Part shown: in pieces, positions 1 through 8,325 of the stretch
Layout of the letters: every line of letters begins with the position of its first letter
Numbering within the stretch: the stretch's first letter is position 1
NCBI RefSeq assembly: GCF_002019705.1
Contig: NZ_KV917377.1
Span: 3,781,928-3,845,927, forward strand
DNA length: 64,000 bases
Source of the DNA: Shouchella patagoniensis
GTDB taxonomy: Bacteria > Bacillota > Bacilli > Bacillales > Bacillaceae_D
Reading direction: 5' to 3'
The notes under the pieces: generated by a model
Databases searched by the model: none
What the model saw: the letters and a program-made list of their open reading frames with translations, nothing else
What the model was told of the DNA's origin: nothing
Position numbers and translations under genes: made by a program

Positions 1-1707
1 CAAGGATTAATGTATGGGTTATTTTTTCTAATGAAGCAGTTGCAATTAGGAAACAAGCTGCATACGATTGATGCTTTTGAAAGACCTGCATCACCAATCC
101 GAATGATTAATCACTGGGATAACATGGACGGAACGGTTGAACGAGGGTATGCAGGTAGATCATTGTTTTTTGAAAACAATGCATTTATTCATGATGAGGA
201 ACGTATTACAGCTTATGCAGAAATGCTTGCTTCTGTTGGCATTAATGCACTGACGATGAATAATGTGAACGTCCATGAAGTAGAAACTTATTTAATTGAC
301 GAATCCTTGTTGCCAGATGTTGCAAAACATGCAGCTATATTCAAGAAATATGGCATCTCTCTTTACTTATCAATAAACTATGCTAGTCCAATTGTCCTTG
401 GGAAATTAGATAGCGCTGATCCACTTGATAAGGCGGTTATATCTTGGTGGAAGAAACAAGCGGAAATCATTTATCGCCATGTGCCAGAGTTAGGTGGTTT
501 TGTTGTGAAAGCTGATTCGGAGCATCGACCAGGTCCATTTACATATGGTCGGACCCATGCTGATGGAGCTAACATGCTGGCAGCAGCAATTACTCCATTT
601 GGAGGAACGGTTTTCTGGCGGTGTTTCGTTTATGATTGTCTGCAAGACTGGCGGGACCGTACGACTGATCGAGCGAGAGCCGCTTATGATCATTTTGCTA
701 AGTTAGATGGTCAATTCGCCGAAAATGTCATTTTGCAAATCAAAAGTGGACCAATGGATTTCCAAGTGCGAGAACCAGTTACACCATTGTTTGGCGCATT
801 AAAACAGACAAACCATGTCATTGAATTTCAGATCGCGCAGGAGTATACAGGTCAACAGATTGATGTTTGTTTCTTGCCGCCGATGTGGCAGGAGATCCTT
901 GAATTTGATACACATGCAAAAGGCGAGGGCACAACAGTCGCTAAGATTGTGACAGGAAACGTTTATAAGCCTCTGCGAATGGGGATGACGGCCGTTGTTA
1001 ACACAGGACGAGATTCAAACTGGACGGGTCATACGTTTGCGCAAGCGAACTTGTATAGTTACGGAATGATGGCTTGGAATCCTGAAGTAGATGTTGAAAG
1101 ACTGAGCAGTGATTGGACGAAGCAAACGTTCCCGCAAGTGCCGGAGAAGACCATTCAATTTATTGAGGAAGTCCTTCGCGAATCATGGGAAGTCTATGAA
1201 TCATATACTGCGCCACTTGGGGTTGGCTGGATGGTTAATACTGGTCACCATTATGGTCCTGATGTAAACGGCTATGAGTATTCGCCTTGGGGAACATACC
1301 ATTTTTCTGATCGCGATGGGATGGGAGTAGATCGCACTGATAGTGGAAGCGGCTATTATCGCCAATATGAGCCAGAGGTCCAAACGATTTATGGAGAGAG
1401 AGAATCTTGTCCAGACGAACTCTTGTTATTCTTTCACCACGTTCCATATCGCCATCGTTTGAAAAGTGGGAAAACAGTCATTCAGCACATTTATGATAGT
1501 CATTTTGCCGGTGTAGAGAAAGTAGAGCAATGGGCAAACGAATGGAGTACTTTTAAAGAAACGGTTCCAAAACACCAGGCAGATCATATTGAGGCAAAAT
1601 TTGACGCACAATTAAAAAATGCGAAAGAATGGCGCGATCGAATTAACACTTATTATTACCGCATGTCTGGGATAGAAGATTCAAAAGGACGGACGATTTA
1701 TAAGTAA
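1..1707 (+). CDS. aguA: alpha-glucuronidase, GH67 (5' end outside window)
   Basis: Removes 4-O-methyl-glucuronic acid from the ends of glucuronoxylan oligomers inside the cell. The frame is open to the left edge. Compared from memory with Geobacillus AguA, roughly 114 N-terminal residues are missing, so the ATG at 10 is internal. All three catalytic residues known for the family are visible: the acid Glu in VKADSEHRPG (codon 520-522), and the Asp in GPMDFQ and Glu in QEYTGQQ, with the same mutual spacing (79 and 28 residues) as in Geobacillus. The C terminus (WRDRINTYYYRMSGI) also matches. A xylan-use locus probably continues to the left. Family call is very secure. Confidence 0.97.
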   Translation, partial: QGLMYGLFFLMKQLQLGNKLHTIDAFERPASPIRMINHWDNMDGTVERGYAGRSLFFENNAFIHDEERITAYAEMLASVGINALTMNNVNVHEVETYLIDESLLPDVAKHAAIFKKYGISLYLSINYASPIVLGKLDSADPLDKAVISWWKKQAEIIYRHVPELGGFVVKADSEHRPGPFTYGRTHADGANMLAAAITPFGGTVFWRCFVYDCLQDWRDRTTDRARAAYDHFAKLDGQFAENVILQIKSGPMDFQVREPVTPLFGALKQTNHVIEFQIAQEYTGQQIDVCFLPPMWQEILEFDTHAKGEGTTVAKIVTGNVYKPLRMGMTAVVNTGRDSNWTGHTFAQANLYSYGMMAWNPEVDVERLSSDWTKQTFPQVPEKTIQFIEEVLRESWEVYESYTAPLGVGWMVNTGHHYGPDVNGYEYSPWGTYHFSDRDGMGVDRTDSGSGYYRQYEPEVQTIYGERESCPDELLLFFHHVPYRHRLKSGKTVIQHIYDSHFAGVEKVEQWANEWSTFKETVPKHQADHIEAKFDAQLKNAKEWRDRINTYYYRMSGIEDSKGRTIYK

Positions 1708-1746
1708 TTAACTATATAAATCTAAATCGAGGATGAGAACAGTTAA

Positions 1747-1781
1747 AAAAGATCGAGGAAGTTTTATTCACTCGATCTTTT
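1747..1781 (+). terminator. intrinsic terminator after aguA
   Basis: An inverted repeat AAAAGATCGAG / CTCGATCTTTT lies about 40 bases after the aguA stop, followed by a T-rich stretch. It suggests aguA is the last gene of its operon. Confidence 0.8.
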
Positions 1782-1830
1782 GCTATTTAATAGGTTAATG
1801 GTTAGATAAGAGCGGCTTTTTTTATGTTTG

Positions 1831-2235
1831 TTAAATGTGCTTAACAACAAATGCACCAACCCCAATTAATACATATAAAATCGCCATATAAGCAATAATC
1901 ATACCAGTTTCAATCATTTCGACTCCCATGCCAAACAAAACAATTAATAAAAAACTACTGCCAATCATAACAAAGTAAAAAGCGATTAAGAAATACTTCT
2001 TTAGTAGTAACAGAACTCGTTCGTCCATTTCAGGGATATTGCCCTTGCGCTTTTTCTTCCATTTTGAAAGTAAAATGGGAATGAGTGAACCGATAATAGT
2101 TGCTATGATAGCTGTTATTATGACTCCGAAATTCAAATCATACTCTTCGCGAACGAAGTAAACGCCAATAGATGATCCAGTGAATGCACAAAGGATGAAA
2201 AAGGCATAAATAAGAAACGCATATTTTTTCTTCAT
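1831..2235 (-). CDS. small multi-pass membrane protein paired with XRE regulator
   Basis: 134 residues with about four hydrophobic segments (near residues 5-25, 32-52, 75-95 and 105-125) and a basic cytoplasmic loop (KWKKKRKGN). The start at 2235 is chosen because an AGGAGG site sits just before ATGAAGAAG; a longer reading from 2292 has no such site. The gene follows the XRE regulator by one base, so the two are co-transcribed and probably translationally coupled. Regulator/small-membrane-protein pairs like this are common in Bacillaceae and are often annotated with DUF domains. I cannot name a function. A similar pair occurs at 44432-44970. Confidence 0.75.
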   Translation of the reverse strand: MKKKYAFLIYAFFILCAFTGSSIGVYFVREEYDLNFGVIITAIIATIIGSLIPILLSKWKKKRKGNIPEMDERVLLLLKKYFLIAFYFVMIGSSFLLIVLFGMGVEMIETGMIIAYMAILYVLIGVGAFVVKHI

Positions 2236-2236
2236 A

Positions 2237-2452
2237 CTACTCCTCCTTTTTTTTCGTTTCCAAATAAAAGATTTGTTCAATTGGAACTTCAAAATAGTCG
2301 ATTAACTTTAACGCGAGTTCTAGACTTGGATTGTATTTATTTTTCTCGATGGCATTGATCGTTTGACGCGTAATTTGTAAATCTTCTGCCATCTGCACTT
2401 GGCTAATTCCTTTTTCTAATCTAATTTCTCGTATATGATTAATGACCTTCAC
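2237..2452 (-). CDS. XRE/Cro-type HTH regulator (YozG/YvaO-like small repressor)
   Basis: 71 residues forming almost only a helix-turn-helix: ISQVQMAEDLQITRQTINAIEKNKYNPSLELALKL, the typical small DNA-binding protein of the Cro/CI type. Starts with GTG; a GGAGAG site lies 7 bases upstream. It is the first gene of a two-gene operon with the membrane protein that follows. Its promoter region carries two perfect 16-bp palindromes, so autoregulation is likely. It is a paralogue in kind of the protein at 44432-44665 (RQTI..EKN.YNPSL is shared). The signal it answers to is unknown. Confidence 0.88.
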   Translation of the reverse strand: MKVINHIREIRLEKGISQVQMAEDLQITRQTINAIEKNKYNPSLELALKLIDYFEVPIEQIFYLETKKKEE

Positions 2453-2470
2453 CGGCTATCTCTCCAAATC

Positions 2471-2531
2471 GTAAAGATATCTTTACATTTATTGTACACT
2501 ATTTAATTTATATGTGTAAAGATATCTTTAC
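2471..2531 (-). promoter_or_regulatory. twin palindromic operators around the XRE promoter
   Basis: Two identical perfect palindromes, GTAAAGATATCTTTAC, lie at 2471-2486 and 2516-2531, centres 45 bp apart. On the minus strand a promoter fits between them: -35 TTTACA (2515-2520, inside the distal palindrome) and -10 TACAAT (2491-2496) with an 18-base spacer. The proximal palindrome would cover the transcription start. This is the geometry of a repressed, self-controlled promoter. Confidence 0.75.
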
Positions 2532-2652
2532 TAAAAAAGAATCCTATTTTAGAGAAATGAATTCTGACTATTTAGTGACTTCGAGGAATAATTCCTTTCT
2601 TCATGCTATGATAAGAATAATCTGAAAAATAAAGTCGCTAAGGAGTGGTGAA

Positions 2653-3617
2653 ATGGGACTCGCTAGATGGAATTTAAGCAGTTTATGTGGAGGGTTAGAT
2701 GAAAAAGGTAGGAGCAAGTTTGTGGAGCGAATACAAAGAGATTTGAATACGCTAAAAACAAAAGCCAACAAGGTTTGCTTAAATAATGACGAGCTTCATT
2801 TAATATCTAACGCGATTGCTTATATTGAAGCACTTGAATCCCTTTCCTATTGCATTGCGACAGAAGAAATAGATGAGATGGAACAAACAAAGTTAGAGAA
2901 TGATCTTATTTCTTTAAAAGGAGAAGTGAAAGCGATTATTGCTAGTCAACAAGTACTTGCAACAACATTAACTGAAAGGCAATTGACTGATTGGTTAAGA
3001 GAGTTAGATAAACCATTTGTTACAGTACTTAACAAAATGGTTCGAGACGGTAAGAAATTTGGAGATCAGTCGTTGCCTCGTTTAGTGGAAGAAACAACAT
3101 CTACAATGGAACAATTGGCAACTGAGTTGCGAAAGCGGTTAACGATTGAGTATTACGAGGAAGGTGAAGCGCGGAGGGTGCCATATGTACAAGCATCCCA
3201 GATGGCACGCATGGAGGTTAATGAAAAGAAGCAAAAAGAGTTTGTTGGATGGATGAACAAAACATTTAAAGACGCGGCGCCATTATTTGCCCGAGTTTAT
3301 AATCAGATCATCGCTTCCAGAATAGCAGAATATGAACGCAGGGGCATTCATTATTTGGATGAGTCGTTATTGATGAATGGTTCTTTCTGTTAAGTAATGG
3401 GTTATTGGAACTAGCACGTAAAGACCCTCAATTCTCAAGTAAGTTCCAACGTTTTCTAAGTGAAACGGGAACGCTTCCCGTCGAACAATTAGTAGCCATA
3501 CATCTGCAAGAAACGTTGTCAGAACCTGCATTTTGGAAAGCTTCGATGGAAAACGTTGTCGCAGATATTGATCGATTCTTCACAAATCATGAGTTGCACT
3601 CTACTCCAAAAGAATGA
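2653..3617 (+). pseudogene. M3-family oligoendopeptidase remnant, internally deleted
   Basis: The first part (2653-3393) matches the N-terminal region of PepF/M3 oligoendopeptidases (GLARWNLSSLCGG..., HYLDESL). The second part, in another frame up to 3617, matches their C-terminal tail (LLELARKDPQFSSKFQRFLSETG, ...FWKASMENVVADIDRF). The middle of the enzyme, including the HExxH zinc motif, is absent. The join lies near 3372-3390, where the frame also shifts. A normal AAGGAGTGGTGAA ribosome site remains, so a 246-residue product could still be made, but it cannot be a peptidase. The decay looks like one internal deletion of roughly 200 or more codons. Confidence 0.85.
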
Positions 3618-3691
3618 AAGAAGAATCGACCAATCTATGGACGACTGAATCTCATATTAGCGATATGCTTGTATGAGAGGAGGCGAAGAGA

Positions 3692-3817
3692 GTGAGTATT
3701 TTACTGAAGCGTTGGGTTCTTTTTCTTTTTGGAAACAAAGACGCGTTTTATCAAGAAACGATGCAGCGAGTCGAACGAACAGAAGTCTCGTATTATCAAG
3801 AATGTAGATGTAGATAA
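3692..3817 (+). CDS. possible 41-residue peptide, unknown
   Basis: A short frame beginning GTG AGT ATT TTA CTG with a GAGGAGG ribosome site about 9 bases upstream, ending just before an intrinsic terminator. The product starts hydrophobic (VSILLKRWVLFLFGNKD) and ends with two cysteines (YYQECRCR). It is not related to anything I recognise. The good ribosome site and tight terminator favour a real gene, but the length makes this uncertain. Confidence 0.4.
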   Translation: MSILLKRWVLFLFGNKDAFYQETMQRVERTEVSYYQECRCR

Positions 3818-3826
3818 AGGAGGTGC

Positions 3827-3853
3827 AGCCGTTCAAGGTGAACGGCTTTTTTA
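3827..3853 (+). terminator. intrinsic terminator
   Basis: Stem AGCCGTTCA / TGAACGGCT with a 3-base loop followed by a run of T. Confidence 0.9.
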
Positions 3854-3864
3854 GATCTTAAGCA

Positions 3865-3893
3865 TTGACTTATATACCCCTAATGGGTATATT
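3865..3893 (+). promoter_or_regulatory. promoter with CsoR/CstR-like operator for the DJ-1/PfpI gene
   Basis: -35 TTGACT (3865-3870) and -10 TATATT (3888-3893), 17 bases apart. The spacer and -10 are covered by the palindrome-like ATACCCCTAATGGGTAT (3874-3890). The same kind of site, ATACCCTATAGGGGTAT, lies in front of copA in this window. ATACCC...GGGTAT sites are known targets of CsoR-family repressors (copper, nickel or persulfide sensors). Neither regulator gene is in the window. Confidence 0.7.
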
Positions 3894-3913
3894 TAGGTGA
3901 AAGGAGATGATTC

Positions 3914-4555
3914 ATGGTGAAAACGAATTATCGCGTTGGTATACTATTATTTGATCATGTTGATGTTTTAGATTTCGCAGGTCCATATGAAGTGTTTAAT
4001 ATGACGACGTTCAAAGCAGAAGATGTTAAGGATTTGATGAGGAATGAGTCATTGGATAAACCATTTACTGTTCATACAGTATCAAAAGACGGGGAGCGAA
4101 TTAAAGCGAATCACGGTCTTGTGATACAGCCGGAATATCGTTTTTCAAACCACCCTCGTTTTGATGTAATTGTTGTGCCAGGAGGACCTCTAAAGGCAAT
4201 CGAATCTGTAACCACCGATAAAGAGATTATTCAGTGGATTGCTTCACAAGAAGATAAGATTGTAACGTCTGTATGCACTGGGGCGTTTTTTGTGGCGAAA
4301 GCAGGGTTGTTAAAAGGAAAGAAAGCAACAACAAATAAAGCGGCCATCCGTCTTTTAGCAAAGCGATTTCCCGATACTGAAGCAATAAAGGGCGCTAAGT
4401 ATGTGGACGAAGGAAATGTAATAACAGCGGCGGGAGTGTCATCAGGTATCAATATGTCTTTGCATGTTGTTGCCAAGCTCATTGGAAAAGATGCATCTAC
4501 ACGAACAGCTGATACGATTGAGTTTGTAAACGATGATGAAGTTCTATTCAACTGA
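3914..4555 (+). CDS. DJ-1/PfpI family protein (glutamine amidotransferase-like fold)
   Basis: 213 residues of the DJ-1/PfpI superfamily, closest in pattern to isonitrile-hydratase/AraC-regulator N-terminal domains (GILLFDHVDVLDFAGPYEVF). The nucleophile elbow SVCTGAF carries Cys121, and Glu26 in GPYEVF is the usual partner. VVPGGP is the conserved strand-loop. No DNA-binding domain follows, so it is a stand-alone enzyme or chaperone-like protein. A CsoR/CstR-type operator covers its promoter, suggesting a role in metal or reactive-sulfur/electrophile stress (inference). Its last 8 bases overlap the end of the convergent transporter gene. Confidence 0.85.
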   Translation: MVKTNYRVGILLFDHVDVLDFAGPYEVFNMTTFKAEDVKDLMRNESLDKPFTVHTVSKDGERIKANHGLVIQPEYRFSNHPRFDVIVVPGGPLKAIESVTTDKEIIQWIASQEDKIVTSVCTGAFFVAKAGLLKGKKATTNKAAIRLLAKRFPDTEAIKGAKYVDEGNVITAAGVSSGINMSLHVVAKLIGKDASTRTADTIEFVNDDEVLFN

Positions 4556-5825
4556 CATTCATTTGTTTTTTAGCGATGCTTGTTTCTGGAACCATTGCAA
4601 GTAAGACGAGACCGATAATAAAAAGGATAACTAGGCTAAACACACCTGCGTTCGTATTACCAGTAAGTTGTGCGGTAATTCCGAGGAGCAAAGGTCCCAT
4701 AATTGCAGCAAATTTGCCAAACACATTATAAAAACCAAAAAACTCATTCGATTTATGTTTTGGAATTAGCTTAGCAAAATAAGAACGACTTAATGCTTGA
4801 ATGCCTCCTTGAGAAGTAGCAACAAGCATTGCTAATATCCAGAAATCAAACGTTGTTCGTAAAAAGAATGCATAAATGCAAACAATAATATAAACACAAA
4901 TGCCAACATAAAGCATTTTTTTGCCAGTAAATCGTTGTGCCAGACGTCCATATAAAATGGAAAATGGAGCGGCAACAATTTGTGTAATGAATAGGACGAT
5001 AAGAAGATCGGTCGCACTGATGCCTAAGTCGCTTCCGTATGCAGTTGACATTTTAATAATCGTACCAACACCATCAATATAAAAGAAGTAAGCAAGCAAG
5101 AAAAGAAAGAGTGGACGATATTGTTTCATTTCTTTAAATGTGTGACCGAGTCGTTTAAAACTCGTGGAGATTGGATTCGGAACTCGTTCAATATAGTAGT
5201 GTTGTTTCACATGTTTAAAAAGTGGGATTGTAAAAAGGCCCCACCAAAGTGCTGTGATCAAAAAAGCAATTTTACTGGCCGCACCAAATGAAATTGGAAT
5301 AATCTCCATTTGTGCTAAAACGATAATAGCGATACTAATTAGAAAGGGAATACAGCTCCCTATGTAGCCAAGGCCGTAACCTCTTGAAGATACATCGTGC
5401 ATTTTCTCTTCTTTTGACACATCAACTAAAAATGCATCATAAAAAATATTTGCTCCAGCAAATCCGACTGCAGTGATCGTATAAAGAATAAGAAAAGTGA
5501 GCCAGTTATCTCCTGGTACAAATGCCATCATAGCAGTGGAACCAACACCTATAGCAAAAAAGAAAGCAAAAAAACGTTTCTTTAGTCCTTTGTAATCGGC
5601 AATTGTTCCAAGTATAGGACTAAGCATTGCTAAGATAAATGTAGCAATCGCAATGGTGTAGCCAAGGTAAGCAGTTGAATTAACATCGCTGATGCCAGCA
5701 TCTGTTGCAACTGCTTTAAAGAAAAGTGGAAACACAGCGGTTGTGATGATAATAGAATAAGCAGAATTTGCCCAGTCGTATAACATCCAACTACTTTCTT
5801 CTTTTGTAAACTGTTTCTTTCCCAA
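4548..5825 (-). CDS. MFS transporter, UMF1 family (Atg22-like)
   Basis: 425 residues with about 12 membrane segments. The N-terminal signature ESSWMLYDWANSAYSIIITTAVFPLFF is diagnostic of the UMF1 family of the major facilitator superfamily (related to the yeast vacuolar effluxer Atg22). In bacteria the substrates are mostly unknown; amino-acid or drug efflux is suggested for relatives. Start is TTG at 5823-5825 with AGGGGG upstream; no in-frame ATG is near. It is monocistronic and converges on the DJ-1/PfpI gene with an 8-base overlap of coding ends. Confidence 0.88.
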   Translation of the reverse strand: MGKKQFTKEESSWMLYDWANSAYSIIITTAVFPLFFKAVATDAGISDVNSTAYLGYTIAIATFILAMLSPILGTIADYKGLKKRFFAFFFAIGVGSTAMMAFVPGDNWLTFLILYTITAVGFAGANIFYDAFLVDVSKEEKMHDVSSRGYGLGYIGSCIPFLISIAIIVLAQMEIIPISFGAASKIAFLITALWWGLFTIPLFKHVKQHYYIERVPNPISTSFKRLGHTFKEMKQYRPLFLFLLAYFFYIDGVGTIIKMSTAYGSDLGISATDLLIVLFITQIVAAPFSILYGRLAQRFTGKKMLYVGICVYIIVCIYAFFLRTTFDFWILAMLVATSQGGIQALSRSYFAKLIPKHKSNEFFGFYNVFGKFAAIMGPLLLGITAQLTGNTNAGVFSLVILFIIGLVLLAMVPETSIAKKQMNVS

Positions 5826-6022
5826 TATGGTTTCCCCCTATAAAATTGTGCTTGTGTTTGCTAGACTTTTTTGCTTGTTAATCTGTTAAACGTAGGAACG
5901 TAGGAGGTTCGTAAAGGTTGAATCCTTATTATATTGTACGCGTTATATGTAATGTTAAGATTAAGTACAAGTAAAGAAATATTCGGTATACTATAATAAA
6001 AACCTTCTAAGGTAGGGATTTC

Positions 6023-6439
6023 ATGACGAAAAAAGCATATGGGCACATAACGAGGATGAATCAGGGAGAAAAACAGCTGTTAGTGTTTAGACATTCGGTG
6101 GAAGAAGCGGGGATTCAAATCCCAAAAGGAACAATTAAATCAGGGGAAACTCCATATGAAGCGGTTATTAGGGAGATGGCTGAAGAAACAGGGTTAGTAG
6201 AGTTTTTATCTGTTAAGAAAGTTGCAGAAGACTGTTGGAAGGCGGACGATGGGACCAGACATGAACGTTTCTTTTATGAGATGCAGATAAATACGGCCGA
6301 AGATGAATGGACAATTTCTCCTACTGGAGGCGGGGAAGAAGAAGGGATAACATTTTCCTATTTCTGGATTTTTTCAGATGATGAAGTAGAATTAGCAAGA
6401 GGGCATGGTGACTATATTTATCGGGTGTTAAGTAAATAA
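6023..6439 (+). CDS. Nudix hydrolase
   Basis: 138 residues. Carries a full Nudix box (GX5EX7REUXEEXGU) at residues 36-58: GTIKSGE, then REMAEETGL. Such enzymes cleave nucleoside diphosphates linked to another group; the exact substrate (NTP, NDP-sugar, ADP-ribose) cannot be told from sequence. ATG start, with only a weak ribosome site (AAGGTAGGGATTTC). It stands alone, followed by a strong two-way terminator. Confidence 0.93.
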   Translation: MTKKAYGHITRMNQGEKQLLVFRHSVEEAGIQIPKGTIKSGETPYEAVIREMAEETGLVEFLSVKKVAEDCWKADDGTRHERFFYEMQINTAEDEWTISPTGGGEEEGITFSYFWIFSDDEVELARGHGDYIYRVLSK

Positions 6440-6516
6440 AGGAGAAAAAAGAGTTAACTTCTTATAAAAAGTATGAGAAAGAGATATATAAGTCACTGGT
6501 TCAGATTGATGTAAAT

Positions 6517-6553
6517 AAAAGAACCCAATGAGAAAAAGTCATTGGGTTCTTTT
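6517..6553. terminator. bidirectional terminator between Nudix and BCCT genes
   Basis: Stem AAAAGAACCCAATGA / TCATTGGGTTCTTTT with a 7-base loop. A-run and T-run on either side let it serve both converging genes. Confidence 0.93.
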
Positions 6554-6559
6554 GTGTTG

Positions 6560-8074
6560 CTATTTCATTTTTGAATTTTGCTCTTTCAGCAACTTACGAG
6601 CTGTTTGTGGTGCTAGCCAGAGAGTCGGAAGCATAACAAGGGATACAGGGACTGCTGTTAATACAATGAAGGACTGGAGCGAATCAATGCTGCCTTGACC
6701 TAAAAACAGAAGGACAGAAGCAACGGCACCAAAGATGAGCGCCCAAAATATACGGATACCTCTTGGAGGTGTGTTTTGTCCTGTAAGAATCATTGAAATT
6801 GAATATGCAATTGTGTCAGCAGTTGTTGCAACAAAGACGCACGTGACTACTAGAAAGGCAACCACAAAGATCGTGCCAAGTGGAAGCTGTGAAACAATTG
6901 TAAACACAGACGCTGGTAACCCTCCTTCAAAAAGGGGTTCACTTACAGAACCAGGGTTGTTTATTTCAAAGGATAGCCCAGTCCCACCGACAACAGTAAA
7001 CCAAAAATTAGTAACGATTGGGGCGATGATTATGACAGAAAGAAACAATTCGCGAATCGTTCGACCCTCAGAAATCCGGCTTATAAAGATCGCCATTATT
7101 GGACCAAATCCAATAAACCAAGCCCAGAAGAAAACTGTCCATCTGGAAAGCCAGCCTTCATCACCTCTGTAAGTGCTCATTGGTAGAAAGTTTTGCAAGT
7201 AAGAGCCAAATCCGCTAATAAAGTTATCGATGACGAAGCGAGCTGGTCCAAGGAATAAGATTGCTATTGCTAACACAAGCGTAAAGATAATATTAAATCG
7301 ACTTAACCACTGAATACCTTGATGAACACCCGTTGCCGCAGATACTGCTGAAATTCCTACGAGTATAAAAATCATTGCAAGCTGTGTGGCAAATGTGTCT
7401 GGCAATCCGAATACCAAATTCAAGCCATAGCCGGCTTGTAAGCCTAAGAAGCCAATTGGACCGATTGTCCCTGCACAAGCAGCTAAAATCGAGACAATAT
7501 CTACTGTGGTACCAAGTACACTTTTTTTCATAATACGTTCACCGAAAATCGGGTATAGCAAAGCGCGTGGCTTTAGTGGCTGTCCTTTTTTCTTCGCGTA
7601 CATTAGAACGACAACGCCAAGAGTACCAATCATACTCCATCCAATGAAACCCCAATGCAAAAATCCTGTGGATAATCCAGCCTGAACCGCCGTTGCAGTT
7701 GCGCCACTTTCTTCAAAGAATGGCGGTGTGTCTAAATAATGATACATTGGTTCCGCAGCTGCCCAGAAAACTCCTCCACCAGCTAAGAGAGTTGTCATAA
7801 TCATCGCTAACCATTTAAAACGAGAAATTTGTGGTTTGTTTTTATCTCCGAGCCGGACTGTCCCTAGTTCAGTGAAGCTCATTGCAACGACAACGAAAAA
7901 GGTCACAAGCATAAGCACTTGCCAAAAAGCTCCGAAATAATTTGATGACCAAGCAAAGCCAGTATTAATTAATGACCCAACAACATCTGCATTAATCAAA
8001 GAGGCAATTACAAATAGAAGCAATAAACCTCCGCTTATCGCAAATGTAGGCCAATCGAGTTTTGTATGTCTCAA
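6560..8074 (-). CDS. BCCT-family betaine/carnitine/choline transporter (OpuD-like)
   Basis: 504 residues, about 12 membrane segments. Typical of the family are GFIGWSMIGTLGVVVLMYA, the aromatic stretch WTVFFWAWFIGFGP and VGGTGLSFE. It would bring in glycine betaine or a similar quaternary amine with sodium, an osmoprotection system. The start is placed at TTG 8074, because AGGAGG lies 6 bases before it; the ATG at 8095 (7 codons earlier) has no ribosome site. Monocistronic, and the upstream 240 bases hold the divergent ABC promoter. The precise substrate is not assigned. Confidence 0.93.
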   Translation of the reverse strand: MRHTKLDWPTFAISGGLLLLFVIASLINADVVGSLINTGFAWSSNYFGAFWQVLMLVTFFVVVAMSFTELGTVRLGDKNKPQISRFKWLAMIMTTLLAGGGVFWAAAEPMYHYLDTPPFFEESGATATAVQAGLSTGFLHWGFIGWSMIGTLGVVVLMYAKKKGQPLKPRALLYPIFGERIMKKSVLGTTVDIVSILAACAGTIGPIGFLGLQAGYGLNLVFGLPDTFATQLAMIFILVGISAVSAATGVHQGIQWLSRFNIIFTLVLAIAILFLGPARFVIDNFISGFGSYLQNFLPMSTYRGDEGWLSRWTVFFWAWFIGFGPIMAIFISRISEGRTIRELFLSVIIIAPIVTNFWFTVVGGTGLSFEINNPGSVSEPLFEGGLPASVFTIVSQLPLGTIFVVAFLVVTCVFVATTADTIAYSISMILTGQNTPPRGIRIFWALIFGAVASVLLFLGQGSIDSLQSFIVLTAVPVSLVMLPTLWLAPQTARKLLKEQNSKMK

Positions 8075-8237
8075 TGAGATCCTCCTGATAATCATTCATA
8101 AGTTTCGAATCATAGCATGTTCATCTTTGTACGACAAGGGGAAATTGCTTAATCTGAAAAAGACAGTATATTCTATTTTGTGGCACGGAATAAAAACTTA
8201 TCCACCTTTTATTTATTTACATCAAGGTATCTTTTGT

Positions 8238-8266
8238 TTGACGATTCTGGATTTGTCAATTACACT
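8238..8266 (+). promoter_or_regulatory. sigma-A promoter of the NitT/TauT ABC operon
   Basis: -35 TTGACG (8238-8243) and -10 TACACT (8261-8266), 17-base spacer, about 60 bases before the ATPase gene. Confidence 0.6.
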
Positions 8267-8325
8267 AATAAAAACATTAATCCATATCATATAACTAGGT
8301 TTTATAGGAATAGGTGGGGATAGTT

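Noticed and set aside
4548..4555. 8-base overlap of convergent gene ends
   Set aside because: Tail-to-tail overlaps of this size are common in compact genomes and need no special explanation.
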